A DNA stretch of 64,000 nucleotides from Massilia sp. Root351 (GTDB lineage Bacteria > Pseudomonadota > Gammaproteobacteria > Burkholderiales > Burkholderiaceae_D). Positions 1 to 7,419 of the stretch are shown piece after piece; within the stretch, counting starts at the first letter, position 1; each line of letters begins with the position of its first letter. The translations under genes were made by a program, and so were the position numbers. The DNA is taken from contig NZ_LMDJ01000002.1 of the NCBI RefSeq assembly GCF_001425045.1, positions 62,001 through 126,000 on the forward strand. Direction: 5' to 3'. Below the pieces are notes generated by a model. That model was not told the DNA's origin, searched no databases, and saw only the letters and a program-made list of their open reading frames with translations.

Positions 1-552
1 GGCTATGTGGAAGGCCTGCGCGACCATCCAGAGATGCACTGGGCGCGCGCCAACGGCTGGGCGGTAATGTCCATGGTGGAGATCCTGGAAGTGCTGCCGA
101 AGAACCACAAGCACTACAAGGCGGTGCTCGAGCAGCTGCGCGCCCACATCAAGGGCCTGGCGTCGTACCAGACCCGGGACGGGTTCTGGCACCAGCTGAT
201 CGACCGCCCGGACACCTACCAGGAAACCTCTGCCACCGCCATCTACACTTATGCCATTGCGCGCGCCGTGAACCGCGGCTATGTGGATGCGCAAATGTAT
301 GGCCCGATGGCCAACCTGGCCTGGAACGCGGTGGCCAGCAAGGTCACCGCCAACGGCCAGATCGAAGGCATCTGCGTCGGCACCGGCATGGCGTTCGACC
401 CGGCGTTCTACGCTTACCGGCCCACCAGCGTGAAGGCGGCGCACGGCTACGGCCCGGCACTGCTGGCCGGCGCCGAGATCATCGAGATGAACAAGAAGTT
501 CAAGTTCGGCCTCAATGACAGCGGCTTGATGTACCAGGGGGCGCGTCAGTAG
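1..552 (+). CDS. GH105-type unsaturated rhamnogalacturonyl/glucuronyl hydrolase, C-terminal part
   Basis: This open frame runs in from before the window and ends at TAG 550-552, so only about the last 183 residues are present. The sequence has the look of an (alpha/alpha)6-barrel GH88/GH105 enzyme (YteR/YesR type). Visible motifs are HWARANGWAVMSM, the QTRDGFWHQLID segment with its conserved His, YQETSATA and the ICVGTGM stretch near the end. These enzymes hydrolyse the unsaturated uronic acid left at the non-reducing end of oligosaccharides by polysaccharide lyases, usually in the cytoplasm or periplasm. It points to pectin or other acidic-glycan use just upstream of the xyloglucan island. 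The N-terminus, including any signal peptide, lies outside the window, so location cannot be judged. Confidence 0.85.
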   Translation, partial: GYVEGLRDHPEMHWARANGWAVMSMVEILEVLPKNHKHYKAVLEQLRAHIKGLASYQTRDGFWHQLIDRPDTYQETSATAIYTYAIARAVNRGYVDAQMYGPMANLAWNAVASKVTANGQIEGICVGTGMAFDPAFYAYRPTSVKAAHGYGPALLAGAEIIEMNKKFKFGLNDSGLMYQGARQ

Positions 553-581
553 GGCGGGCGGCCGCAGTCCGTAGCGGCCGG

Positions 582-1550
582 TCACAGTTCCAGCACCAGC
601 CTGCTGGATTGGCCGGTCTGGCCGGCCCATGAGACGCAGGTGCACATGCCTGCGCTTCGCATGGCCGGTGTCAGGCACACGTCGCGGTGCTGCGGCCGGC
701 CCTGCAGGACAGGGGTGTAGCAGCTGCCGCACTCGCCGCGCTTGCATTCGTAGGAAACGAATACATCCGCCGCAATCAGCGCGTCCAATATTGACGTGCC
801 TGGCTGCACTTCCACCGTCATCTGCGACAGCGCCAGTTCCACCGTGAGCGGGGCGTCCTCCGTCTGCGCACGGGGGCCGAAGCTCTCGAAGCGCATCGCG
901 CCGGCCGGCCATCCGAGCTGCGAGCCCGTTTCGGCAAGGCTTTGCAGCAGCGCCACCGGGCCGCAGGCGTAGAATGTGCCGCCCGCGCGGTAGGGGCCGA
1001 GCAGGGCTGCAAGGTCGGCGCGGCCGTCTTCCTGCGACAGGTGCGGAACGATGGCGGCGTGCGGGATGGCGCGCAGCTCCTCCATCAGGACCAGCCGGTC
1101 CGCGCTGCGCGCCAGATAGTGCAGTTCGAACGGCATGCCCAGCGCATGCGCCATCGATACCAGGGGCGTGATGCCGATGCCGCCGGCGATCAGCACCACG
1201 CGCGCACTCTCCTGCGCAGCGCTTAGTGGAAAACTGTTGAACGGGCCGCTCACTTCGAGCGTGCTGCCGGCGCCGAATTCGTCGTGCAGGCAGCGCGAAC
1301 CGCCCTTGCCGTGCGCTTCGCGCTGCACGGCGATGCGGTAAGTATCGGCCGGTCCCGCTACGCCGACCAGCGAATAGTGGTTTTCGAAAACGGTGCCGTC
1401 GGCAGCGGCGAAGCGCAGCACGATGTGCGCGCCGGGCTGCCAGTCCGGCAGCGGCGCGCCGTCCTGGCGCCGGATATGGAACTCCTTGACGGCCGCGCCG
1501 AGGGCGGCCACGCTGGCGATGACATGGCTCATGACCCAGGCCTCAGGCAT
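582..1550 (-). CDS. PDR/VanB-family oxidoreductase (FMN/NAD reductase with C-terminal 2Fe-2S)
   Basis: This 322-residue protein has the phthalate-dioxygenase-reductase layout: an N-terminal flavin-binding barrel with HYSLVGV, an NAD-binding domain with IAGGIGITPLVSMA, and a C-terminal plant-type ferredoxin domain with the cysteine pattern YECKRGECGSC followed by a fourth Cys in DVCL. Such proteins pass electrons from NAD(P)H through FMN and a 2Fe-2S cluster to a Rieske oxygenase. No oxygenase subunit is nearby. The start overlaps the end of the upstream PNPOx-like gene by 8 bp, so the two are co-transcribed and probably translationally coupled. The physiological partner is unknown; the PNPOx-like flavin protein is the obvious candidate. 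Confidence 0.85.
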   Translation of the reverse strand: MPEAWVMSHVIASVAALGAAVKEFHIRRQDGAPLPDWQPGAHIVLRFAAADGTVFENHYSLVGVAGPADTYRIAVQREAHGKGGSRCLHDEFGAGSTLEVSGPFNSFPLSAAQESARVVLIAGGIGITPLVSMAHALGMPFELHYLARSADRLVLMEELRAIPHAAIVPHLSQEDGRADLAALLGPYRAGGTFYACGPVALLQSLAETGSQLGWPAGAMRFESFGPRAQTEDAPLTVELALSQMTVEVQPGTSILDALIAADVFVSYECKRGECGSCYTPVLQGRPQHRDVCLTPAMRSAGMCTCVSWAGQTGQSSRLVLEL

Positions 1551-2472
1551 GCGCCGGCGGGTTGAACGGGGAGGCGTCCAGATACTCCCATTCCAGCGGC
1601 TGTGGCGTGTCGCGCAGTATCCATTGCCCCACTTTGAATTCCCAGTAGCGGCGGGTGCCGCCGGTTTCGTTGTGCGGATCGTCCTGGTCCCATTGCACCG
1701 TGGCCGTGCCGGTCAGCTGCAGCAGCTGGCCGTGCACGAAGTCCGGGATGCACAGGCCGGCGCGCGGATCGGCAGTGATGTTGCCCAGCGTGTTGAACAG
1801 GCTGTTGCCGTGGTAGTCCGGGATGCGCAGCGTGGTGTCGTCCACCACCTTCACGAAGCCGGGCGTGCCGCCGCGGTGCGAGGCGTCGGCCCCGCTGGCC
1901 GTGTTATGGCTGGCCACGAAGACGGTGTCGGCCTGCTGGACGATGTCCGCCACCGTGCCGCGCAGCACCGTGCCATGCGCCGCCTGTACCGGCAGCGCCG
2001 GCTCGCCGGCCTGGCGCAGGTGGCGGCGCTGGATGTACTTGGGACAGTTCGGATAGGCCTCGCGGATCGCCACTTCGGCGCCGTGCGCATCGAGGTGCTG
2101 CACCGTGCCGTTGACGCGGTAGCGGCGCCGCGAACCGAGTTCGATGAACAGCATGCCGAGGTCGGAACCGGTTGCCAGGTTGGCCCACAGCGGGTCGGCC
2201 TGGTCGCGCTCCTTCTCCGCCACGTCGATCACGATGGCGCGGCCGCTGTCGGTGTGCAGGAAGCCCGGCTTGCCGAACACCAGCGAGGACCATACCTTGC
2301 CGTCCGCGCCGACGCTGGCCAGCACCGCCATGAACTGCTTGGCGATGAAGGGACGGGCGCCGCCGATGACGGTGTCCGTCAGCACTGCGATATTGCGGTC
2401 GGCGATGGCGGTCTCGCCTGCGCTTTGCTGCACCGCGCGTTCGCCGGCGTGAAAGAAATTGTGCTCGTTCAT
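1543..2472 (-). CDS. Pyridoxamine 5'-phosphate oxidase-family flavin protein
   Basis: This 309-residue protein is a double-length PNPOx-like split-barrel protein. The N-terminal half carries the pattern PFIAKQFMAVLASVGADG, with GSRRRYRVNGTVQ in mid-protein. The C-terminal half has GTPGFVKVVDDTTL and IPDYHGNSLFNTLGNITADP, the usual FMN-binding beta-barrel signature. In many genomes such a protein is encoded next to, or fused with, a PDR-type ferredoxin reductase, which matches the overlapping gene here. The start ATG at 2472 has a good GGGAGAG Shine-Dalgarno. It is transcribed away from the LysR gene, a typical regulator/target arrangement. The substrate cannot be told from sequence. Confidence 0.8.
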   Translation of the reverse strand: MNEHNFFHAGERAVQQSAGETAIADRNIAVLTDTVIGGARPFIAKQFMAVLASVGADGKVWSSLVFGKPGFLHTDSGRAIVIDVAEKERDQADPLWANLATGSDLGMLFIELGSRRRYRVNGTVQHLDAHGAEVAIREAYPNCPKYIQRRHLRQAGEPALPVQAAHGTVLRGTVADIVQQADTVFVASHNTASGADASHRGGTPGFVKVVDDTTLRIPDYHGNSLFNTLGNITADPRAGLCIPDFVHGQLLQLTGTATVQWDQDDPHNETGGTRRYWEFKVGQWILRDTPQPLEWEYLDASPFNPPAHA

Positions 2473-2511
2473 GACGCTCTCCCATCGGTATGATTGCTGT
2501 TGATGCTATTG

Positions 2512-2528
2512 TGCGAAATAATTCGGCA
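2512..2528. promoter_or_regulatory. Dyad in the LysR/PNPOx divergent intergenic region
   Basis: The 105-bp gap between the two divergent start codons contains TGCGAAATAATTCGGCA, an imperfect inverted repeat with a T-N11-A-like layout as used by LysR-type regulators. Its central placement between both genes suits binding by the adjacent LysR protein. The assignment is inferred from position and symmetry only. Confidence 0.4.
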
Positions 2529-2577
2529 AACAAGAATGGGCGCCGTACGCAAATCACCATTTCGCCTGGAGTAATGA

Positions 2578-3513
2578 ATGGATCAAGTCCACTTGATGAA
2601 TGTGTTTGTCGCCGTGGGGGAGGAGGAGAGCTTCGCGGCCGCCGCGCGGCGCCTGGACCTGTCGCCGGCGGCGATTACCCGCGCCGTGTCGGCCCTGGAG
2701 GAGCAACTGGGCGTCAAGCTGCTGCTGCGCACCACGCGCAACGTCAGGATGACGGAAGCGGGGCGGCGCTATATGGACGACAGCCGCAACATCCTGGCCA
2801 GCATCGCCGAGGCCAACGAGGCCGCCGCCGGCGTCAATTCGGCGCCCAAGGGCAATCTGTCGGTGACGGCGTCGGTGCTGTTCGGCAAGTCTTTCATCAT
2901 GCCCTGCATCGTCCATTTCCTGGAACGCTACCCGGAGGTGGAGGTGTCGGCTTATTTCCTGGACCGGGTGGTCAATCTGGTTGACGAGGGCATCGATGTC
3001 GCGGTGCGCATCGGCCACCTGCCGGATTCGAGCCTGAAGGCGCTGCGGGTAGGGCAGGTGCGGCGCGTGCTGTGCGCGGCGCCCGAATACCTGGCCAAAA
3101 ACGGCGTGCCCCAGCATCCGGCCGACCTGCTGCGCCATACCATTATTGCCGCCAGCGGCATTTCGCCGCGGGTGGAGTGGAAATTCGGCGCGGTGGACGA
3201 TCCCACCATGGTGCGCATGAAGCCGCGCCTGATGGTGACAAGCAACGATTCAGCCATCGACGCCGCCGTGGGCGGGCTGGGCATCTGCCGCCTGCTGTCC
3301 TACCAGATCGCCGGCGAGCTGCAGGACGGGCGCCTGAAAATCATCCTGGCCGAGTATGAAGAGGCGCCGTGGCCGGTGCACGTGCTGCACCGGGAAAGCA
3401 AGTTCGGCTCGTCGAAAGTGCGCAACTTCATCGACCTGCTGGCGGCCCACTTGCGGGCGCATCCGCATTTGAACACGCCAGCTACTGTTCCCTCTGGCGA
3501 AATAATCAATTGA
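2578..3513 (+). CDS. LysR-family transcriptional regulator
   Basis: This 311-residue protein has an N-terminal winged helix-turn-helix (about residues 1-60, with SFAAAARRLDLSPAAITRAV and the following ALEEQLGVKLLLRTTR) and a periplasmic-binding-like effector domain from about residue 90. Length and architecture are normal for the family. It is divergent from the PNPOx/PDR reductase operon across a 105-bp gap, so it probably controls that pair and itself. The start ATG lies behind GGAG. The effector is unknown. Confidence 0.92.
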   Translation: MDQVHLMNVFVAVGEEESFAAAARRLDLSPAAITRAVSALEEQLGVKLLLRTTRNVRMTEAGRRYMDDSRNILASIAEANEAAAGVNSAPKGNLSVTASVLFGKSFIMPCIVHFLERYPEVEVSAYFLDRVVNLVDEGIDVAVRIGHLPDSSLKALRVGQVRRVLCAAPEYLAKNGVPQHPADLLRHTIIAASGISPRVEWKFGAVDDPTMVRMKPRLMVTSNDSAIDAAVGGLGICRLLSYQIAGELQDGRLKIILAEYEEAPWPVHVLHRESKFGSSKVRNFIDLLAAHLRAHPHLNTPATVPSGEIIN

Positions 3514-3612
3514 CTCCGGCGCTGTTTCTCTCGCTGTTCCAAGTGCCTAGAATGGCCTCATCCGCTGCACTGTGCGGCGGGCCAGTCTGACCAACCAACG
3601 AGGGGAACCACC

Positions 3613-3984
3613 ATGAAAGCAGCCATCATCATCCTGTCCGATCCCAAAGCCGGCGAAGAGGCTCTGGGACGCATGTTCAACGGCCTGGCCGCCGCCTACG
3701 ATTTCAAGCACAAGGGCAGTGACGTCGGCATCTACTTCCAGGGCACCGGCACCCGCTGGCCTGGCGTGCTGGCGGCGGAAAGCCACCCGATCCACGCGCT
3801 CTACAAGGCAGTGGAAGACAAGGTGGTCGGCATTTCCTGCGGCTGCGCCGACGTGTTCGGCGCCCGCGAGGAAGTGGAGAAGGCGGGCTTCGACCTGATC
3901 ACCGACAACAGCGTGCCCGGCACGTCCGGCCTGCCCAGCATCGCGCAGATCGCGGCGGACGGCTACACCGTCTTCACTTTCTGA
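3613..3984 (+). CDS. Small DsrE-like protein
   Basis: This 123-residue soluble protein starts at an ATG behind an AGGGGAA Shine-Dalgarno. It opens with the beta-strand MKAAIIILSDP. A central GISCGCADVFGA segment places cysteines where DsrE/DsrF-like and peroxiredoxin-like small proteins carry them, and it ends with a TVFTF strand. The fold is therefore probably a Rossmann-like DsrE domain involved in sulfur transfer or redox, but no partner sulfurtransferase is near. Its 3' end overlaps the 3' end of the convergent GH95 gene by 22 bp. Function is otherwise unassigned. Confidence 0.6.
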   Translation: MKAAIIILSDPKAGEEALGRMFNGLAAAYDFKHKGSDVGIYFQGTGTRWPGVLAAESHPIHALYKAVEDKVVGISCGCADVFGAREEVEKAGFDLITDNSVPGTSGLPSIAQIAADGYTVFTF

Positions 3985-6494
3985 GCAGGGCGCACGCGGT
4001 AGGATTTTCCCTTGGCCGCGTCGAACGCCAGCGTGTAGCCGATTGCGCTGCGCCGGCTGCGCGCCTTGACGCCATCCACGGTCACCGGCGCCGCCGTGCG
4101 GATCACGCAGCGGCCGCCCCGGCGGGCCTCGATGCGGGCCTCCTGCAGGCTGCCGTCTTTCCAGCCCAGGTCCACCACGAAGTTGCCGCGCCCGACCAGC
4201 CCTTTGACTTCGCCGTCCCGCCAGGCCGCCGGCAGCGCTGGCAGCAGGTGCAGTTCGTCGTTCTGGCTTTGCAGCAGCATCTCGATGGCCCCGGCCGTGC
4301 CGGCGAAGTTGCCGTCGATCTGGAACGGAGGATGGGCGTCGAACATATTGGCGTAGGCGCCGCCATGCGAATCGCCCTCCCTGGTCAGCCGCAGCAGGTC
4401 GCGGAACAGCTTGTAGGAGCGGTCGCCGTCCAGCAGGCGGGCCCAGAAGTTGACCTTCCACGCCAGGCTCCAGCCGGTGCCTTCATCGCCGCGCAGTTCC
4501 AGCGCGCGGCGCGCGGCCTTGGCCAGCTCCGGCGTGGCCAGCGGCGAAATGATGCGCGCCGGGTGCAGCGCGTACAGGTGCGACACATGGCGGTGATGCG
4601 GCTCCACCTCGTCGAAGTCCTGGTACCACTCGAGCAGCTGGCCCTTCGCGCCTATCTGGAACGGGAACAGCTTTTGCCCGGCCGTCTTCACTTCCTTTCG
4701 GAACGCGTGGTCGGTGTTCAGCACCTTCCCGGCCGCATCCAGGTTGGCAAACAGGTCGCGGGCGATCGACATGTCCATGGTGGAGGCCACGCTGACGATG
4801 CCGGTTTTCCCGTCGCCGTAGCGGAACGCGTTTTCCGGGGAGGTCGATGGCGCCGTCACCAGGCGGCCTTGCGCATCGGGCTGCAGCCAGGCCAGCAGGA
4901 AGCGGGCCGCGTCCTTCATCACCGGATAGGATTGCTTCAGGAACTCGCGGTCGCCGGTGAACTGGTAGTGTTCCCACAGATGGCGCGTCAGCCACGCGCT
5001 GCCCATCGACCAGTTTGCCCATTTGGGATCGCCTTTGCCGAAATCGCCAACCGGGTTGCTGGCGGCCCAGATGTCCGAATTGTGGTGCACCACCCAGCCC
5101 GGGGCGTGGTAGAACGACGCCGCCGTTTCGCTGCCGGTGACGGACAGGTTGCGGATCAGGTCATTCATGGGCGAGAACAGTTCGCTCAGGTTGGCGCTTT
5201 CCACAGGCCAGTAGTTCATCTGCACGTTGATGTTGGTGGTGTAGTTGCTGCTCCATGGCGGACGCACGTGCTGGTTCCAGATGCCCTGCAGGTTGGCGGG
5301 GGCGTCCTTGGTGCGGGAGGAGGAGATCAGCAGGTAGCGGCCGAATTGCACGTACAGCGCCTCCAGGGCGGGATCGGACTGTCCGGCAGTGTGCTCGGCC
5401 AGGCGGCGGTCGGTGGGGATGGCGCTGCGGTCGGCTGCGGCTTGGCCCTTGCCCTGGTCCTTGCCCCGGTACTGGCCCAGCGTCAGCGACACGCGGTCGA
5501 AGTAACTGTGGAAGTCGGCGATGTGCGCTGCGCGCAAGGCCGCGTAGCCGCGCTGCGCGGCGCGCTCCAGGTGGCCGGCGGCCAGCGCGTGCTGGTCCTT
5601 GCCGGCGCTGTCCGGACACCGGTCGAAGCCGGCGAAGCTGGTCGCGGCCGACAGCAGCAGCACCACTTCCGACGCGTCGCCCACCTGCAGGCGCTTGCCT
5701 TGCGTGGCCAGTGTGCCGTCGGTGGCGACCGGCTTGACCATCAGTTCATAGCGCATGCCCTTGCAGCCGGACGGATCGTCCTGCGCCACGGGTTCCACGT
5801 TGTAATTGATGTAGCTGGGGTCGACGCGGGCTGGCGCCTTGCCGCGCAGCGTCAGCATATTGTCCGCAGCAGTGGCCTCGGCGCGCAGCTGGCTGCGGGT
5901 TTCCAATGCGAGGTTGAGCGCGCGCGGCCGGTCGGCCGAGATGCGCACCACGATCACCTGGTCCGGGGCGGAGGCGAACACTTCGCGCCGATAGCGAACG
6001 CCGTTGGCGGTGAAGCTGGTGGTGGCGATGCCGTCGCGGATGTTCAGGTCACGCCTGTAGCCGGCGGCGGTGGCGCCCTTCAGGTCTTGCTGGATCAGCA
6101 GGTCGCCCAGCGGCATATAGCTTTCCGTGTAGCGGCCCTGTATCTTGTGCGTCAGCGCATAGGCGGCGGCGTAGTCGCCGCCGGCCAGCGCCTGGCGCAC
6201 CTGGCCCAGCGCTTCGAACGCCCCCGGATTGACGTTGCTGCCCACCGGCCCGCCGCTCCACAGCGTCGCTTCGTTCAGCTGCAGCAGCTCCTGCTCGGGG
6301 CGGCCGAACACCATGGCGCCCAGCCTGCCGTTGCCGACGGGGAGGGCGTCGGTCCATACGGCCGCCGGTTTGTCGTAGTGCAGGGTCAGCGCGTCCGGGG
6401 TGGTGGATAGGGAGTTGGCGCTGGCGCTGGCGGCCAGGATGGCGGCCAGCGCCAACGCGGTGCGTATGGAGATCATCGCAACAGTCCTGTACAT
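3963..6494 (-). CDS. GH95 alpha-L-fucosidase (exported)
   Basis: This 843-residue protein matches the GH95 layout: an N-terminal beta-sandwich (HYDKPAAVWTDALPVGNGRL, then NEATLWSGGP), an (alpha/alpha)6 barrel and a C-terminal sandwich. The residues expected from the family mechanism are visible: the Asn pair in TNINVQMNYWP (421 and 423), the acidic residue in TSPEN (554) and the Asp in FQIDGNFAG (727). GH95 enzymes invert alpha-1,2-L-fucosyl linkages such as those capping xyloglucan side chains. A signal peptide is clear. Two starts are possible, ATG 6494 (GGAG upstream) and ATG 6476 (AGGA upstream); the shorter gives the cleaner signal peptide. An L-fucose mutarotase gene lies divergently upstream. 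Confidence 0.9.
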   Translation of the reverse strand: MYRTVAMISIRTALALAAILAASASANSLSTTPDALTLHYDKPAAVWTDALPVGNGRLGAMVFGRPEQELLQLNEATLWSGGPVGSNVNPGAFEALGQVRQALAGGDYAAAYALTHKIQGRYTESYMPLGDLLIQQDLKGATAAGYRRDLNIRDGIATTSFTANGVRYRREVFASAPDQVIVVRISADRPRALNLALETRSQLRAEATAADNMLTLRGKAPARVDPSYINYNVEPVAQDDPSGCKGMRYELMVKPVATDGTLATQGKRLQVGDASEVVLLLSAATSFAGFDRCPDSAGKDQHALAAGHLERAAQRGYAALRAAHIADFHSYFDRVSLTLGQYRGKDQGKGQAAADRSAIPTDRRLAEHTAGQSDPALEALYVQFGRYLLISSSRTKDAPANLQGIWNQHVRPPWSSNYTTNINVQMNYWPVESANLSELFSPMNDLIRNLSVTGSETAASFYHAPGWVVHHNSDIWAASNPVGDFGKGDPKWANWSMGSAWLTRHLWEHYQFTGDREFLKQSYPVMKDAARFLLAWLQPDAQGRLVTAPSTSPENAFRYGDGKTGIVSVASTMDMSIARDLFANLDAAGKVLNTDHAFRKEVKTAGQKLFPFQIGAKGQLLEWYQDFDEVEPHHRHVSHLYALHPARIISPLATPELAKAARRALELRGDEGTGWSLAWKVNFWARLLDGDRSYKLFRDLLRLTREGDSHGGAYANMFDAHPPFQIDGNFAGTAGAIEMLLQSQNDELHLLPALPAAWRDGEVKGLVGRGNFVVDLGWKDGSLQEARIEARRGGRCVIRTAAPVTVDGVKARSRRSAIGYTLAFDAAKGKSYRVRPAQKVKTV

Positions 6495-6668
6495 GTCAGT
6501 GGCTCCGCCGTGGACTGCTACTGCGTGCCGGCCAGGCCTGCGGTGGCATCAGCCGGCTGTGGCGGAAGGGGCGGGGGTGGGCAGCGCCAAATCGCGGCGG
6601 TGAATTCCAACTCATTGTTTCGTCCTAAGTGTGGGCGGAAAAGCGCCGCCGTGCGGTTGGCAGCTTGC
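6495..6668. other. GH95/mutarotase intergenic DNA
   Basis: The full gap between the GH95 and mutarotase start codons is about 360 bp. This part is GC-rich apart from a short AT-rich patch near 6605-6625. I see no gene and no copy of the 22-bp paired-repeat promoter. GH95 must be transcribed leftward out of this gap, but no convincing -35/-10 pair for it could be picked. Confidence 0.5.
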
Positions 6669-6698
6669 TTGACTAAGCGTGATTGTATTGTATATATT
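6669..6698 (+). promoter_or_regulatory. Sigma70-like promoter toward the mutarotase gene
   Basis: TTGACT at 6669-6674 is followed after 16 bp by TATATA, or after 18 bp by TATATT, inside a markedly AT-rich patch that contrasts with the surrounding DNA. It reads rightward into the mutarotase gene. The remaining 150 bp to the start codon contains several GC-rich inverted repeats and a short stem followed by six T residues near 6825-6832, which could act as an attenuator. That last point is speculative. Confidence 0.55.
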
Positions 6699-6855
6699 AA
6701 GTGCACTCAAACTTTTTCTCCGTTCGCCCGGTAATGGTTCAAGTACCGGCCGGCAGCGGCGCCGGCGGATCCGGGCCGCCGGGGAGTGGCCACCCCGGAC
6801 GACCTGGCCGATCATGCGGCGGCATCTTTTTTATCACTTGGAACGAGGATGGATC

Positions 6856-7185
6856 ATGGAACGCATGGGCATGGTGATCGGAATAGATCCCGCCAGAATC
6901 GATGAATACCGGGCCTTGCATGCCGCAGTGTGGCCACAGGTACTGGCCACGCTGGCGGCGGCGAACGTGCGCAACTACACGATCTTCCTGCGCGAGCCGG
7001 AGAATTTGCTGTTCGGCTACTGGGAGTACCACGGCAGCGATTTCGAAGCCGACATGCGCAGCGTGGCGGCCGACCCCGACACCCGGCGCTGGTGGACCTT
7101 CTGCGCACCGTGCCAGGCGCCGCTGGCCAGCCGCGCCGAAGGCGAACACTGGGCCATGATGCGTCCCGTGTTCCACATGGACTGA
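6856..7185 (+). CDS. L-fucose/L-rhamnose mutarotase
   Basis: This 109-residue protein is a RhaM-type mutarotase. It begins MERMGMVIGIDPARIDEY and has the family features HAAVWPQVL, VRNYTIFLREPENLLFGY and the RWW patch. It interconverts the alpha and beta anomers of a 6-deoxy-hexose so that the cytoplasmic isomerase or dehydrogenase receives the right form. The wording is closest to the L-fucose mutarotases of xanthomonads. That fits the adjacent GH95 fucosidase and two GH29 genes, so L-fucose is the likelier substrate. The ATG at 6856 is chosen because GAGGATGG precedes it and the protein then has the normal family length. Confidence 0.85.
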   Translation: MERMGMVIGIDPARIDEYRALHAAVWPQVLATLAAANVRNYTIFLREPENLLFGYWEYHGSDFEADMRSVAADPDTRRWWTFCAPCQAPLASRAEGEHWAMMRPVFHMD

Positions 7186-7214
7186 AGCAGCGGGTATTCC
7201 GGGATCGGCCAACG

Positions 7215-7277
7215 GAAATTTCGTTCCGGCGATTGGCCGTTTTCGTAATTGCGCTGCCTGTGCGCCCCCCGCACAAT
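7215..7277 (+). promoter_or_regulatory. Paired 22-bp repeat promoter, copy A (GH74 operon)
   Basis: Half-sites TTTC at 7219-7222 and 7241-7244 are 22 bp apart; the proximal one continues CGTAATTG. The -35 TTGCGC is at 7249-7254 and, after 17 bp, the -10 CACAAT is at 7272-7277. The layout matches six other sites in the window. The 140-nt leader that follows contains an inverted repeat CGAATC (7296) / GATTCG (7323). Confidence 0.75.
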
Positions 7278-7419
7278 CGGGAGAGTCCACTTTAGCGAAT
7301 CCCGCCGGTGACCCAAGCATACGATTCGTTACAGCGGCGTTCCCGCCGGCCTGCGCCCGGAAGGCGGCGCGCCAGCGAAGCGGCCTGCCGTTCGGCAGTA
7401 TAAAAAAAGGAGAGGGAGC

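Noticed and set aside
4248..6410. A long open frame opposite GH95
   Set aside because: It is a typical high-GC antisense frame; GH95 catalytic motifs are all on the other strand.
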